The notes under the pieces: model-generated
Database searches by the model: none
What the model saw: only the letters and a program-made list of their open reading frames with translations
Told to the model about the DNA's origin: nothing
Made by a program: the position numbers and the translations under genes
Shown: positions 8,782-18,093 of the stretch, piece after piece
How the letters are laid out: every line of letters begins with the position of its first letter
Position numbering within the stretch: the first letter of the stretch is position 1
Source: Paenibacillus caseinilyticus
GTDB taxonomy: Bacteria; Bacillota; Bacilli; Paenibacillales; NBRC-103111
DNA length: 64,000 nucleotides
Direction of reading: 5' to 3'
Assembly (NCBI RefSeq): GCF_027533645.1
Contig: NZ_JAQAGY010000003.1
Span: 434,001 to 498,000, forward strand

Positions 8782-10110
8782 TTAGTTGTTTACAGGTTCT
8801 CTATAGTGTCTCGTCATGCTCGGACGGCCGACGGAATAATAACTGAAGTTGGTTTTCTCGATCTGCTCCTTGGAGAAGACATTCCGCCCGTCGATGAGGA
8901 TCGGCTGCTTCATCAGCGCTTCTACCTGGATCAGATCCAGATTCTTGAACTCATCCCACTCGGTCAGAAGGCAGACCGCATCGCATCCGGTAGCCACTTC
9001 GTACGGCTCATCGCACCAGTCGATGGTATCTTGCTGGACCGCACGCTTGAAGTTAGACATCGCGATAGGATCATATGCGCGTACCCGGGCTCCCGCCGCG
9101 ACCAGCGCTTCGACGATATCGATTGCAGGCGCATCGCGGATGTCATCGGTATTCGGTTTGAATGCCACTCCCCAAATCCCGATCGTGCGGCCGCTCAGTT
9201 CGCCAAGCGATTCTTTCAGCTTTGCAATTACGTTGAAACGCTGGTCCGTGTTCACGTCGACCACAGCCTTCAGCAGCTTGAACTCATAATTGACATTGCC
9301 GGCGATCTGAATCAATGCCCCCGTATCCTTCGGGAAGCAAGAGCCGCCGTAACCGATGCCCGCCTGCAGGAACGACGAACCGATCCGCTTGTCGTATCCC
9401 ATGCCTGCAGCGACCTTCGTCACATCCGCTCCGACCTTCTCGCAGATGTTCGCGATCTCGTTAATGAAAGAAATCTTGGTGGCCAAGAAGGCATTCGAAG
9501 CATACTTGATCATCTCCGCACTGCGGATATCGGTAATGATGATATTGTCGGTCAATGGCTGATGCAGGCGGGTGATCTGCTCCTGCGCCTTCGGGCTGTC
9601 CGAACCGATGATGATCCGGTCGGGGTTCAAGGTATCCTTGATCGCCGAGCCCTCTCTCAGAAACTCCGGTACGGAGACGACGTCAAACGGGTGCGCAGTG
9701 AGCTCTCCGATGATACCCTTAATTCTTTCGTTCGTTCCCACCGGTACCGTGCTCTTGGTCATCACGACTTTGTAACCGTTCATTGCCAGGGCAATATCGC
9801 GGGCTACCTGATCGACATACTGCAGGTCGGCTTCCCCATTCGGAAGAGGAGGTGTGCCTACGGCGATAATAATGACTTCCGAACGCTCTACAGGTCCTGT
9901 CAGATCATCGGTGAAGGACAACCGGCCTTCAGACGTATTCTTCGCGATAAGCTCTTCCAGACCGGGCTCGTAGATCGGTACTTCGCCGCGGTTCAGACTT
10001 TCGATCTTTGCCTTCATTTTATCTACACACACGACTTCATTGCCAAGTTCAGCAAAGCAAACGCCGGATACCAAGCCAACATAACCTGTACCAATCACAG
10101 TGATTTTCAT
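8782..10110 (-). CDS. ugd: UDP-glucose 6-dehydrogenase
   Basis: A 442-residue NAD-dependent enzyme that oxidises UDP-glucose to UDP-glucuronate, giving the polymer an acidic sugar. Seen: N-terminal Rossmann motif GTGYVGLVSG (residues 7-16), the GTPP motif near 85, and the catalytic cysteine Cys258 in GYGGSCFPKD. Length is normal. It could be named tuaD after the B. subtilis homolog, but the setting is EPS. Its substrate is supplied by the two galU genes of the locus. Confidence 0.93.
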   Translation of the reverse strand: MKITVIGTGYVGLVSGVCFAELGNEVVCVDKMKAKIESLNRGEVPIYEPGLEELIAKNTSEGRLSFTDDLTGPVERSEVIIIAVGTPPLPNGEADLQYVDQVARDIALAMNGYKVVMTKSTVPVGTNERIKGIIGELTAHPFDVVSVPEFLREGSAIKDTLNPDRIIIGSDSPKAQEQITRLHQPLTDNIIITDIRSAEMIKYASNAFLATKISFINEIANICEKVGADVTKVAAGMGYDKRIGSSFLQAGIGYGGSCFPKDTGALIQIAGNVNYEFKLLKAVVDVNTDQRFNVIAKLKESLGELSGRTIGIWGVAFKPNTDDIRDAPAIDIVEALVAAGARVRAYDPIAMSNFKRAVQQDTIDWCDEPYEVATGCDAVCLLTEWDEFKNLDLIQVEALMKQPILIDGRNVFSKEQIEKTNFSYYSVGRPSMTRHYREPVNN

Positions 10111-10142
10111 GAAGCCACCCTCTATCCTATGTTTTTTTATAT

Positions 10143-11195
10143 TTAGCTTTTATCGAAAGCCCTGCTAACCTGGGCAGCAGGCCTGTTCTGATAGATCTCG
10201 CTGAGCTGCAGCGCAATGTTCTTCCAATCGAGTCTGGCCAAGATCTGCTCGTATACTGGCTCCACTTTATCCGCCTCGACCCGCCGTACCTGTTCCATGG
10301 CTGTCTCGAGCAGCTCCCCCTTTTGAGGATCGTAAATTGATGCGATCTCCGGAGTGAAATACTCGTCGACAAACGGCGTTTTAGGAATCACAATCGGCTT
10401 CTTGAAACTAAGAGCGAGAATCGCCGAACCGGATGTCGTTATTTCCTGGAAGGGAAGCACGAACGAATCGCACATCGAGATAATGTCCGCCACTTCTTCA
10501 TCCGGAACAAAACGAAGGTCCAGAATGATCTGATGCTGTCCCTGATACCGGCTCAAATACTCTTCCATGTCCTTGGTCGGCTTGCCGGCGATAACCAGGT
10601 ACGTATTCTCGCTTTTGATGCGGTTGAACGATTCCACGAGCTGCTGCACGCCTTTGTAGGGCTTGATGGCCCCGATAAAGAGATAGACGTACCCGTCCTC
10701 CGGAATGCCGTACACCTCACGGTAGTTCTTTCCCTGATGCTGATATACGCCTTGATAATGTCCGTGCGGAATGACCGCAATCTTATCCGGATTCGCGCCG
10801 AATACTTCAACCACTTGCTTTTTGATAAAGTGGCTGGCGGTCACGCATTTGCTGCACAGCATAATGAATGTTTTTCTTACCAGCTTTTCCAGCCGCGGGA
10901 ATTTATGCTGATGCGGATACAGATTGTGAATAGTCCAGATTAGAACGACACCTTTCATCCGGAGAAACGAAAATACCAGCACCATAATCAAGCTTCTGAC
11001 CAGGAACAAAAGCAAATTATTGTTCTGGTAAAGCGGATGAATCCAGTGTACATGGAGCACATCGCCCCGTTGCAGCTTGCTGAACTGCTTTCTTTTCACA
11101 TCATTGACTTCCAAACCAATACCCTCAAGCGATTCGGAGAGCAGTTGATTGTACATGTTCGTATCGTTATATTTGGGTCCCATCCAAATGCGCAT
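10143..11195 (-). CDS. Family 4-type glycosyltransferase
   Basis: A GT-B fold enzyme of about 350 residues. The C-terminal donor-binding half contains YVYLFIGAIKPYKGVQQLVE and a late FVLPFQEITTSGSAILALSF block in the usual E-x7-E position. ATG 11195 is preferred because GGAGG lies five bases upstream; the longer frame begins at 11207. It lies between ugd and another glycosyltransferase gene. Acceptor and donor unknown. Confidence 0.85.
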   Translation of the reverse strand: MRIWMGPKYNDTNMYNQLLSESLEGIGLEVNDVKRKQFSKLQRGDVLHVHWIHPLYQNNNLLLFLVRSLIMVLVFSFLRMKGVVLIWTIHNLYPHQHKFPRLEKLVRKTFIMLCSKCVTASHFIKKQVVEVFGANPDKIAVIPHGHYQGVYQHQGKNYREVYGIPEDGYVYLFIGAIKPYKGVQQLVESFNRIKSENTYLVIAGKPTKDMEEYLSRYQGQHQIILDLRFVPDEEVADIISMCDSFVLPFQEITTSGSAILALSFKKPIVIPKTPFVDEYFTPEIASIYDPQKGELLETAMEQVRRVEADKVEPVYEQILARLDWKNIALQLSEIYQNRPAAQVSRAFDKS

Positions 11196-11225
11196 AGCGT
11201 CCTCCATTAATACTCGCCTGTATAC

Positions 11226-12464
11226 TTAGGCATTGATAGCGTCCCTGGTTTGGGCGGCTTCCGTTCTCGGACTTTCGAGCACCCTGCCGAGGATCAGCGA
11301 GTAGACTTCCAGATGTCTTGCTGCCAGCGCACTTGTTGTGAACAGGTGGCAGTGCTGCAGGCAGAGCGCATGAAGCTCTTCCTTTTGTTCCTTTGTTTTG
11401 TCGAAGTAAGAACGGATCGACCGCTCGATTGCACCGGCATCTCCGGGCTTGAACAAGCAATCTTCCGGCTTCGTCACAACGTCGGGAATCCCGCCTACCG
11501 TAGAAGCAAACACTGGGGTGCCGACCTGATACGATTCGATAATGACACGGCCGAACGGTTCATCCCAAGTGGAAGGTACGATGCTGATATCCACTTCCCC
11601 CATCAGCCTGCGCGCTTCCGCAGGAGGCACTTTGCCCGTGAACTGGAAGCGGTCGTCATTGGCGCATTCCTTCAGCAGTTGGTCTTTCATGCCGCCCTCG
11701 CCGCAAATGTACACCTTCTGAACGATAGACCGAGGCAGGTTTTTGACAGCCTCAACCAAATACTGAACACCTTTTTCCGATTCCAACCGGCCGAAGCAGC
11801 CGAGTACCAAGCTGCCCTCGTTCACTTTCTTAGGAGATACTCGGATTTCCCCATCCACTGCATTGGGGACGACGTACTTGTGCGACGGGCCGAATAATCC
11901 CGCTTGTACGTGTTTGTTCAAGATATGGCTGGAGATGCCAATGACGGCCGAGACGCCCCGGCTGTACTTCATTGGGAGCTGCTTATACAACCCCTTGATC
12001 ACCGGATGAATATCTGTTGTACTCATCGGTGACATAAGGGAGTAATCCCTCAGCGTATGAATGACGGGAATATTCAGTTCGGATGCTACCTTCCACACCC
12101 CGGTACCGAGTCCTGATAAATTCTGCGTATGGATCAAATCCGGTTTGATCGCACGCAGTACCCGTCGAACCTCGGCAATCTGGAGCGGGTTGTAAATATC
12201 AATCAATCGTCTGGCTACCTTGCTCAGGCTTCCCTTACTCTTCGAATCGCCAAGCCAGTACAGGTTGTTATGAGGCAGCCGGATGACCTCCACACCGTTC
12301 ACTTGGTCTTGGATCACTCCTGCGGAACGGCTTTGTGCCCCTACGGTGATGACACTTACCTCCATCCCCCGATGGGACAGGGTTTCGGCCAAGATCTGGG
12401 TCGATATCTCCGCTCCGCCGATAATATCCGGCGAGTACAAACTGTTCATGATGACAACTCTCAT
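11226..12464 (-). CDS. Family 4 glycosyltransferase
   Basis: A 412-residue GT-B enzyme. The N-terminal acceptor half has SPDIIGGAEISTQILAETL, the donor half GCFGRLESEKGVQYLVEA and the family 4 segment PSTWDEPFGRVIIESYQVG. It overlaps the preceding polymerase gene by four bases (ATGA), so the two are translationally coupled. It probably assembles part of the set B repeat unit. Confidence 0.88.
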   Translation of the reverse strand: MRVVIMNSLYSPDIIGGAEISTQILAETLSHRGMEVSVITVGAQSRSAGVIQDQVNGVEVIRLPHNNLYWLGDSKSKGSLSKVARRLIDIYNPLQIAEVRRVLRAIKPDLIHTQNLSGLGTGVWKVASELNIPVIHTLRDYSLMSPMSTTDIHPVIKGLYKQLPMKYSRGVSAVIGISSHILNKHVQAGLFGPSHKYVVPNAVDGEIRVSPKKVNEGSLVLGCFGRLESEKGVQYLVEAVKNLPRSIVQKVYICGEGGMKDQLLKECANDDRFQFTGKVPPAEARRLMGEVDISIVPSTWDEPFGRVIIESYQVGTPVFASTVGGIPDVVTKPEDCLFKPGDAGAIERSIRSYFDKTKEQKEELHALCLQHCHLFTTSALAARHLEVYSLILGRVLESPRTEAAQTRDAINA

Positions 12465-13807
12465 AAGCGTGGCTCCATTCTTGGATATTGCGCCTGGGGC
12501 ACGGAACTAACCGAGAAGCGCTGTGTCTGCACTAACGGCAACTCCGCAACAGGCTCAAAGAATCCGCCGCGGATCAGTCCGATCAACAGCCAAAAATCTA
12601 TAAAAGCGTACGAATCAAAATTCATTACGGCCGACAAGCAAATGGCAAATACGAATTTGCTGTATTGCGTGGAGCAGCTTCTGAAGATCGATACCAGAAA
12701 ACCGAAGAACAATACGACACCGATGAACCCTTCTTCACTGAACAGCTTAGAATACAGGTTTCTGGAAGTCGCCATATCGGGTGTTCGCATCACCATATCG
12801 CTGACTTCCCGGAACTTCAAGCCGACATCGAAGTACTGGAGCAGCGTGTCTGCGAATTCCCTGTAATAGAAGCCGCCGCCGAGTCCTGTGAGCGGATGCC
12901 TGGCGAACTCGATGAATCCGATCATCGGGAATACAAAGCGGACAAAGAAGGAATTATCGGTTCTCATTAAATAGTCGATGCTCAGGTTATCGAGATTAAA
13001 CCGATGCGTGTAGTATCCGCTGACTCCGAAGGATTTGATCAAGAACGGAACCAGGATGAAGATGAACGAGAACATGAGTGCCATGACGACAATCATCTTC
13101 ACACGCTGCTTGCTGTTGATTAACATGTAGATAAAGAAAGCGATCAGGATTACACCGTAGGCGTAGGCTGAGAACGTCATAATGAGAAGCAGGGCCAAGG
13201 CGATAACCATCCATGACTTTTTATTCTGCTTGCTGCAGAGATAATAAATCAAAAGGCCGCCGGTGATCATATGCAGCGCAGCCCAGGAAGGCTCGCCGGA
13301 AAGCATCTGAATCCGGTTATGGTATACCTGCTCAGAGAACAACGAGGTAAGTGTCTTGGAGAACCCGTTATGAACGAGGAATGCATCGAAGAATTGCATG
13401 AAACCGGCTATTATGGCAGGGACAAATGCAATCATTAATGCTTTATTCATCGACTGAGTGCCGTCGGCCTGATCTTTGATATGTTGCCCGGCATACAGCG
13501 CCACACGATAAATCGAAATCCCGATCACCAGCGTCAGCATATGCTTGATACTGCTGGATAAATCATTATATACGGCTGCCTTGATTAATGAATTGCTCGA
13601 GCTGTATATAAAGAAAGCGATAAGAAAGAAATCGCCCTGATGAAACCGGAATCTTTCGAAGAGCAGCAGCATGGAAGCCGCAAACATAGGAAAGATTGCT
13701 ATCGGCCGATACACCGAAAACTCGAAATAAGGCAAACTGTCGTAGGTCAATACGGCAATCCCTATAAAAAACAAAGTAAAAATGAGCGATTTCATCAGAG
13801 GCACCAC
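12461..13807 (-). CDS. Wzy-like EPS polymerase (set B)
   Basis: A 448-residue protein with about ten to twelve membrane segments and a large loop near residues 290-340 with HPLTGLGGGFYYREF, typical of O-antigen ligase/polymerase-like proteins. It should join repeat units outside the membrane. The start could also be ATG 13795 (MKSLIF). Assignment rests on topology and neighbours since Wzy proteins share little sequence. A second candidate polymerase lies at 21098-22318. Confidence 0.75.
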   Translation of the reverse strand: MVPLMKSLIFTLFFIGIAVLTYDSLPYFEFSVYRPIAIFPMFAASMLLLFERFRFHQGDFFLIAFFIYSSSNSLIKAAVYNDLSSSIKHMLTLVIGISIYRVALYAGQHIKDQADGTQSMNKALMIAFVPAIIAGFMQFFDAFLVHNGFSKTLTSLFSEQVYHNRIQMLSGEPSWAALHMITGGLLIYYLCSKQNKKSWMVIALALLLIMTFSAYAYGVILIAFFIYMLINSKQRVKMIVVMALMFSFIFILVPFLIKSFGVSGYYTHRFNLDNLSIDYLMRTDNSFFVRFVFPMIGFIEFARHPLTGLGGGFYYREFADTLLQYFDVGLKFREVSDMVMRTPDMATSRNLYSKLFSEEGFIGVVLFFGFLVSIFRSCSTQYSKFVFAICLSAVMNFDSYAFIDFWLLIGLIRGGFFEPVAELPLVQTQRFSVSSVPQAQYPRMEPRL

Positions 13808-13831
13808 ACTTATATCTAATTTCTGTTGCTG

Positions 13832-15088
13832 CTAGACCAAGATGAGCTGCAGCTTCTCCTTCGTTACTTCACTGCTGAAATGTTGAGACACATAGTCGAT
13901 CGAATTCTTCGACATCGACTGGTTCATCTCGGCATTGTTGAGAAGCTGGAGTATATTCTGCACCATATCGTCGTCATTCTCGCTGATAAACAAATCTTTC
14001 TGATGGCTTGCGTTGATCCCTTCCACTCCGATGGCATTCGTTACGACTGGGATGCCCCAAGACATGGCTTCCACAATCTTCGTCTTGATCCCTGTCCCAA
14101 AGAGCAGCGGGGCGATCATTAACGCCGAATCCATCACAGTCTTCTTAACATCATTCACTTCCCCTGTGACAATAACGTCCGGATATTGTTTCTCTAATTG
14201 CAGAACTTCCCGGGTAGGATTCTTCCCTACGATATAGAATTTGGCGTCCGGTTGATACTGCTTTACCTTGGGCCAGATCTTCTCGCAGAAGTAAAAGACC
14301 GCTGAGCAGTTGTGCGGAATATCCATTTTCCCGACGAACACAATTTTGTTCGGATCATATGGCCTGATTTCTATGGCATCGCCGTAAACCGGATCGATCT
14401 TCATCGGAATGCCATGGCACGATTCATGCCGGACAATATCTTTGAAGTGCTCCGCTTCCTTAGGCGAAGTGAAAATAAGATGATCAAACCGGCCGGCAAC
14501 GGACTGTTCATATTTCTCCAACAACCGGCTTTCAAGACGGATCAGCGCCTTCTGAACAAATTTCAGCTCTACCGCACCCCGTGTGAACTTGGGCAGCTTG
14601 TTAGCAAACCCGCCGAACACGGAAGGGATGTACTTGAACCACTCGAGCTGCCTCTGATACCGGAGGGACAGCAAGTCGTCGTAGCTAAGGATGGTTTGGG
14701 CCGTATGCTCTTCCGTATACTCCGCCACCCGCACCATATCGTAAATGACATAAGCCGGGTTTTCCTTCTTAATCGTCTCTGCGATCAGGCGGTGATTCTT
14801 TTTGCTGTAATATATGGAAACCTGCAGCGGCCATTTGCGGAGAAGCAGCGAATACACCAAGGCATTGTAGGCCTTCTCCATAAACTTCGGCGGATCAATC
14901 GTGATAATCTTGTCGATCAGCTTGGGCTTAGCGCTCAGGTACTTCGGATCATCCACGAAAGAAATGTTGATAATTTCGCTGTCCGGATGTATCTCCTTAA
15001 TTTGGGTGAGATACTGGGAGAGCAGATTCTTTCGTCCATCGGTGTTGGGGAATGGAAGCCTGTTGGTAATAAAAATGATTTTCTTCAT
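13832..15088 (-). CDS. Family 4-type glycosyltransferase
   Basis: A 418-residue GT-B enzyme. It opens with IIFITNRLPFPNTDGRK, and the donor half has KIVFVGKMDIPHNCSAV and APLLFGTGIKTKIVEAMSWGIPVV, a block common in EPS sugar transferases of the Glyco_trans_1_4 type. It follows the initiating transferase gene, so it may add the second sugar; that order is an inference. Spacing to its neighbours is 19 to 24 bases. Confidence 0.85.
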   Translation of the reverse strand: MKKIIFITNRLPFPNTDGRKNLLSQYLTQIKEIHPDSEIINISFVDDPKYLSAKPKLIDKIITIDPPKFMEKAYNALVYSLLLRKWPLQVSIYYSKKNHRLIAETIKKENPAYVIYDMVRVAEYTEEHTAQTILSYDDLLSLRYQRQLEWFKYIPSVFGGFANKLPKFTRGAVELKFVQKALIRLESRLLEKYEQSVAGRFDHLIFTSPKEAEHFKDIVRHESCHGIPMKIDPVYGDAIEIRPYDPNKIVFVGKMDIPHNCSAVFYFCEKIWPKVKQYQPDAKFYIVGKNPTREVLQLEKQYPDVIVTGEVNDVKKTVMDSALMIAPLLFGTGIKTKIVEAMSWGIPVVTNAIGVEGINASHQKDLFISENDDDMVQNILQLLNNAEMNQSMSKNSIDYVSQHFSSEVTKEKLQLILV

Positions 15089-15107
15089 TGGAGACCTCCG
15101 GTAAATG

Positions 15108-15803
15108 TCAAAATGCGTCTTTCGATCCCAACAGCACCTTCACCGTTTTGAAAATGATCTTTATATCAAAGAACAAATTACGGGTTGCGATGTATTTCAA
15201 ATCCAGTTCGACCATTTCTTCAAATCCGAGCTGGCTTCTTCCGCTAACCTGCCATAGCCCTGTGCAGCCGGGCGTAACGGAGAGACGCTGTTTGTGGTAG
15301 TTCGAGTATTCCTTCACTTCTCTTGGAAGCGGCGGACGGGGACCTACAAGACTCATATCGCCTCTAAGTACATTCCACAGTTGAGGAAGTTCATCCAGGC
15401 TTGTTTTGCGGATAAAGCGTCCGATTCGGGTAATCCTCGGATCGTTTTTCATCTTAAACATATGACCGCTGACTTCATTCTGGCTGAGCAGCTGTGCCAG
15501 GAGTTCCTCCGCATTGGATACCATGGAACGAAATTTAAACATGTGGAACAGCGCTTCGTTCTTGCCTACACGCTGTTGTTTGAAGAAAACGGGGCCTTTC
15601 GGGTCTTCAAGCTTGATGAGAATCGCGAGGATAAGAAATAACGGTGCTGTAATTACCAGACCGACAATCGCGCCTGCAATGTCGATCAAACGCTTCATGG
15701 CCAGATACACATTATGTCCGTACCCTTGATTGAGAGCTGCGGTTGAATAATATTCTCCGGTTTCCAGGGTTTTGCCCTCTTCTGATAAATTCGGAACGCT
15801 CAT
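15108..15803 (-). CDS. Initiating undecaprenyl-phosphate sugar transferase
   Basis: A 231-residue polyprenol-phosphate sugar-1-phosphate transferase of the short, single membrane-hairpin kind (EpsL, PssY, WcaJ catalytic domain). It loads the first sugar phosphate onto undecaprenyl phosphate. Seen: MKRLIDIAGAIVGLVITAPLF near residue 36, KFRSM near 90, the catalytic DELPQLWNVLRGDMSLVGPRP near 136, and TPGCTGLWQVSGR. It is the only such enzyme in the window, although there are two flippases and two polymerases, so both sets may depend on it. Confidence 0.92.
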   Translation of the reverse strand: MSVPNLSEEGKTLETGEYYSTAALNQGYGHNVYLAMKRLIDIAGAIVGLVITAPLFLILAILIKLEDPKGPVFFKQQRVGKNEALFHMFKFRSMVSNAEELLAQLLSQNEVSGHMFKMKNDPRITRIGRFIRKTSLDELPQLWNVLRGDMSLVGPRPPLPREVKEYSNYHKQRLSVTPGCTGLWQVSGRSQLGFEEMVELDLKYIATRNLFFDIKIIFKTVKVLLGSKDAF

Positions 15804-15815
15804 TGGAATCCTCCT

Positions 15816-16706
15816 CTACCCGATTGTTTCGGCTGCATCTTCTATTGCGACCAGTTCTTCCAATGCTTTCAAGAGCGGCTGGTTCAGTTCTTTGTTCTGA
15901 AGGGCAAAGTCCAGGTTGGTAAGAATGTATCCGAGCTTCTCGCCTACATCGTACCTGATGCCGTTATAATTGTAGGCATATACTTTCTCTGCTTCGCTGA
16001 GTTTCTGGATGGCATCCGTCAGCTGGATCTCTCCGCCCGCGCCTTCTTCATGCAAGGCCAGGAAATCAAAGATACGAGGAGTAAGAACGTAACGGCCCAT
16101 GATGGCGAGGTTGGAAGGGGCTTTGCCCAGCGGGGGTTTCTCGACCAAATTCTGCACTTCATACAGGCGTCCATTTCGTACCGAGGTATCTACGATTCCG
16201 TACCGCTGCGTTTCTTCCAAGGATACCGGCTGTACCCCGATCACCGAGCTTTGCGTCTTCTCATACTCTTGAATAAGCTGCTTCAGGCATGGGGTTTCAC
16301 CATGAACGATGTCGTCGCCAAGCAAGACGGCGAATGGCTCGTCTCCGATGAATCTTCGTGCGCACCAGATCGCGTGACCAAGACCCTTTGGTTCCTTTTG
16401 ACGGATATAGTGAATCTCTACACGGGCCGAACGTTGAACCTCGCGGAGCAGATCCATTTTGCCTTTATCCTCGAGATTCTTCTCGAGCTCGAAAGCATGG
16501 TCGAAGTGATCCTCGATAGCCCTTTTTCCTTTGCCCGTTACGATAATAAGATCTTCAATTCCCGATGCCACGGCTTCTTCCACGATGTATTGGATGGTCG
16601 GCTTGTCTATGACGGGAAGCATTTCTTTGGGCATTGCTTTGGTTGCAGGCAGAAACCGCGTACCAAGACCCGCTGCAGGAATGATGGCTTTTCTAATTTT
16701 ATTCAT
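15816..16706 (-). CDS. galU: UTP-glucose-1-phosphate uridylyltransferase (set B copy)
   Basis: A 296-residue enzyme that makes UDP-glucose. Seen: [20 protein letters not shown] near the N-terminus (nucleotide binding), [23 protein letters not shown] near residue 130 and VEKP near 188. It is very similar along its whole length to the second copy at 28216-29106. Each copy is preceded by an EAR-like RNA. This one also has a GATAC-N5-GTATC site about 55 bases before its start. Confidence 0.93.
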   Translation of the reverse strand: MNKIRKAIIPAAGLGTRFLPATKAMPKEMLPVIDKPTIQYIVEEAVASGIEDLIIVTGKGKRAIEDHFDHAFELEKNLEDKGKMDLLREVQRSARVEIHYIRQKEPKGLGHAIWCARRFIGDEPFAVLLGDDIVHGETPCLKQLIQEYEKTQSSVIGVQPVSLEETQRYGIVDTSVRNGRLYEVQNLVEKPPLGKAPSNLAIMGRYVLTPRIFDFLALHEEGAGGEIQLTDAIQKLSEAEKVYAYNYNGIRYDVGEKLGYILTNLDFALQNKELNQPLLKALEELVAIEDAAETIG

Positions 16707-16760
16707 GGTTTTCTACCTCCACGTTTGTAGGCTCGACGCCCATCCTTATCTTTTCTCTCC

Positions 16761-16786
16761 GATACGAATCGTATCATAAAAGATAC
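16761..16786 (-). promoter_or_regulatory. Palindromic operator upstream of galU (set B) with an extra half-site
   Basis: GATAC-GAATC-GTATC at 16761-16775 is perfect, and a further GATAC half-site follows at 16782-16786, giving a second inverted pair with 6-bp spacing. On the minus strand a possible -10 TATGAT overlaps it (16778-16773), but no good -35 is seen. It may be a weak promoter's operator or a roadblock inside the transcript. The remaining intergenic stretch 16787-17024 shows no gene or known motif. Confidence 0.65.
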
Positions 16787-17024
16787 CAGTTATGCTTTCT
16801 TACCGCTAGAACTTAAAGCAACACGAAGTGAAGCTCTACTCGGCGCAATGGTCCTCCAGTCCTCCCAGACTTCCACTCTACGGGCTGCGAGCGACGTATG
16901 CAATCACCCAGTCTCTTGTGCATCAAGACTGCATAACTTGTGCTTCTATGAGGCGCCAGCAGCTTTCTTGTCAAAGTAAGCCAGCTGCCGGTCTATCTGC
17001 ATCTTTACAAGCTTTCATGCAAAT

Positions 17025-17136
17025 GAGGGCATTGAACCCTTCCTCACGCCACACCCTTGACGACTCGCGTCTAAGGCGGTGAACCCACAGCATGGCCGAG
17101 TGCCTACAGTGATAAAGGTACAGTAGGCATTACCTG
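17025..17136 (-). ncRNA. EAR (epsC) antitermination RNA, copy 1
   Basis: Read on the minus strand, this 112-nt element starts with GGTAATGCCTACTG, forms the stem TGCCTAC/GTAGGCA, has the stem GACG/CGTC, and ends in GGGTTCAATGCCCTC. It closely matches a second copy at 29245-29359; most differences fall in loops, and the first stem shows a C-G to U-G change that keeps pairing. In B. subtilis the EAR element lies between epsB and epsC and lets polymerase read through terminators along the EPS operon. This copy lies between the chain-length gene and galU. Assigned by position and recalled family features, not by a covariance search. Confidence 0.75.
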
Positions 17137-17160
17137 TAAAAAGTACGGAACATCTAGAAA

Positions 17161-17901
17161 TTATTGATTGGCCGCAACGGCCGGCGAATCGGTACGATTG
17201 ATCGTAGAAGTAGGCTTGCTCGAATTCATGTCGATCTTCGTGGCTTTCATGACCACGGCCAATGTCGGCAGTTGAAGGACATGTTCCACATCCGCTTCGG
17301 TCCGGATCGTGTCATCCATGTACTCAATAACAAATACCACACCTGTTGCCAAGACGAGAGATACGATAAACCCGATCAAGGTGTTCAGAATATGATTCGG
17401 CTTCACAGGCGTCGGATTCACCAGGGTTTTGGCTTCGTTCAATATCGTAACGTTGTCGACTTTCATAATGGGGGGGATTTCGGCTTTGAACACTTCCGCC
17501 ACCGCATTAACGGTTTTGGCTGCGCGTTCGTAGGAGGTGTCCTGCATAATGAGTGTCATCACTTGGGTGTTGTTAACGGAGCTGACCTTGATCTTGTTCA
17601 ATAATTCTTCGGCAGTGAGCTTCAAGTCGGGATATTGCGCTACGACTTTATCCATGATAGCCGGTGTTAAGATGATTTCCTTATACGTATTGATTAATCG
17701 GATGTTCATATCAATGTCACCGACGCTAGGCGCATCTTTAAGCTCGCTGGATTTGTTGACGATAATTTTGTTGGAAGCTTCATATACCGGCTTAACGTAG
17801 TAGTAACTAAAAAAGCCTGATCCTACACTTGCGACAAGCACAAACGCCAGAATATACCATATTCGCTTTAGAATCATTCTTCCGTACTGCTTCAGTTCCA
17901 T
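17161..17901 (-). CDS. Polysaccharide chain-length / kinase-activator protein (Wzz-like, set B)
   Basis: A 246-residue membrane adaptor of the YveK/EpsA/CapA type: membrane segment at about residues 16-36, extracytoplasmic domain, second membrane segment at about 170-190 followed by a cytoplasmic tail. In Firmicutes such proteins activate a separate BY-kinase and set polymer length. The PxxP-like stretch NPTPVKPN before the second segment is typical. No kinase gene follows; an EAR element does. It is the first gene behind a strong promoter with two palindromic operators. Confidence 0.88.
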   Translation of the reverse strand: MELKQYGRMILKRIWYILAFVLVASVGSGFFSYYYVKPVYEASNKIIVNKSSELKDAPSVGDIDMNIRLINTYKEIILTPAIMDKVVAQYPDLKLTAEELLNKIKVSSVNNTQVMTLIMQDTSYERAAKTVNAVAEVFKAEIPPIMKVDNVTILNEAKTLVNPTPVKPNHILNTLIGFIVSLVLATGVVFVIEYMDDTIRTEADVEHVLQLPTLAVVMKATKIDMNSSKPTSTINRTDSPAVAANQ

Positions 17902-17968
17902 AATGATCCTCCATCCGATTTTTTATTTGTTAGTTATTTTCATATGTTTTCATAAAGTGACATGTTGA

Positions 17969-18025
17969 GATACGAAGTGTATCGAAACACACTTTAAATT
18001 TATGATACATAATGTATCCTGTCAA
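17969..18025 (-). promoter_or_regulatory. Strong promoter with two palindromic operators (set B)
   Basis: On the minus strand TTGACA (18025-18020) and TAAATT (18002-17997) are 17 bp apart. The palindrome GATAC-ATAAT-GTATC (18004-18018) fills the spacer. A second, GATAC-GAAGT-GTATC (17969-17983), starts about seven bases past the likely transcription start, with centres 35 bp apart. The promoter at 32141-32199 has the same layout. It drives the set B chain-length gene. Confidence 0.82.
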
Positions 18026-18093
18026 GTATTTTTTGGTAAATCCGACGTGGTTCCTTCAGATTCTCCTTTTTTCGATGAGATTCATGCACCGTA

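Noticed and set aside
8806-10146. Long plus-strand frame opposite ugd
   Set aside because: A mirror frame of a strongly supported minus-strand gene, as are the long frames opposite manC, thrS and ilvD.
16828-17082. Plus-strand 84-codon frame upstream of galU (set B)
   Set aside because: It runs into EAR copy 1 on the opposite strand and has no ribosome site or domain.
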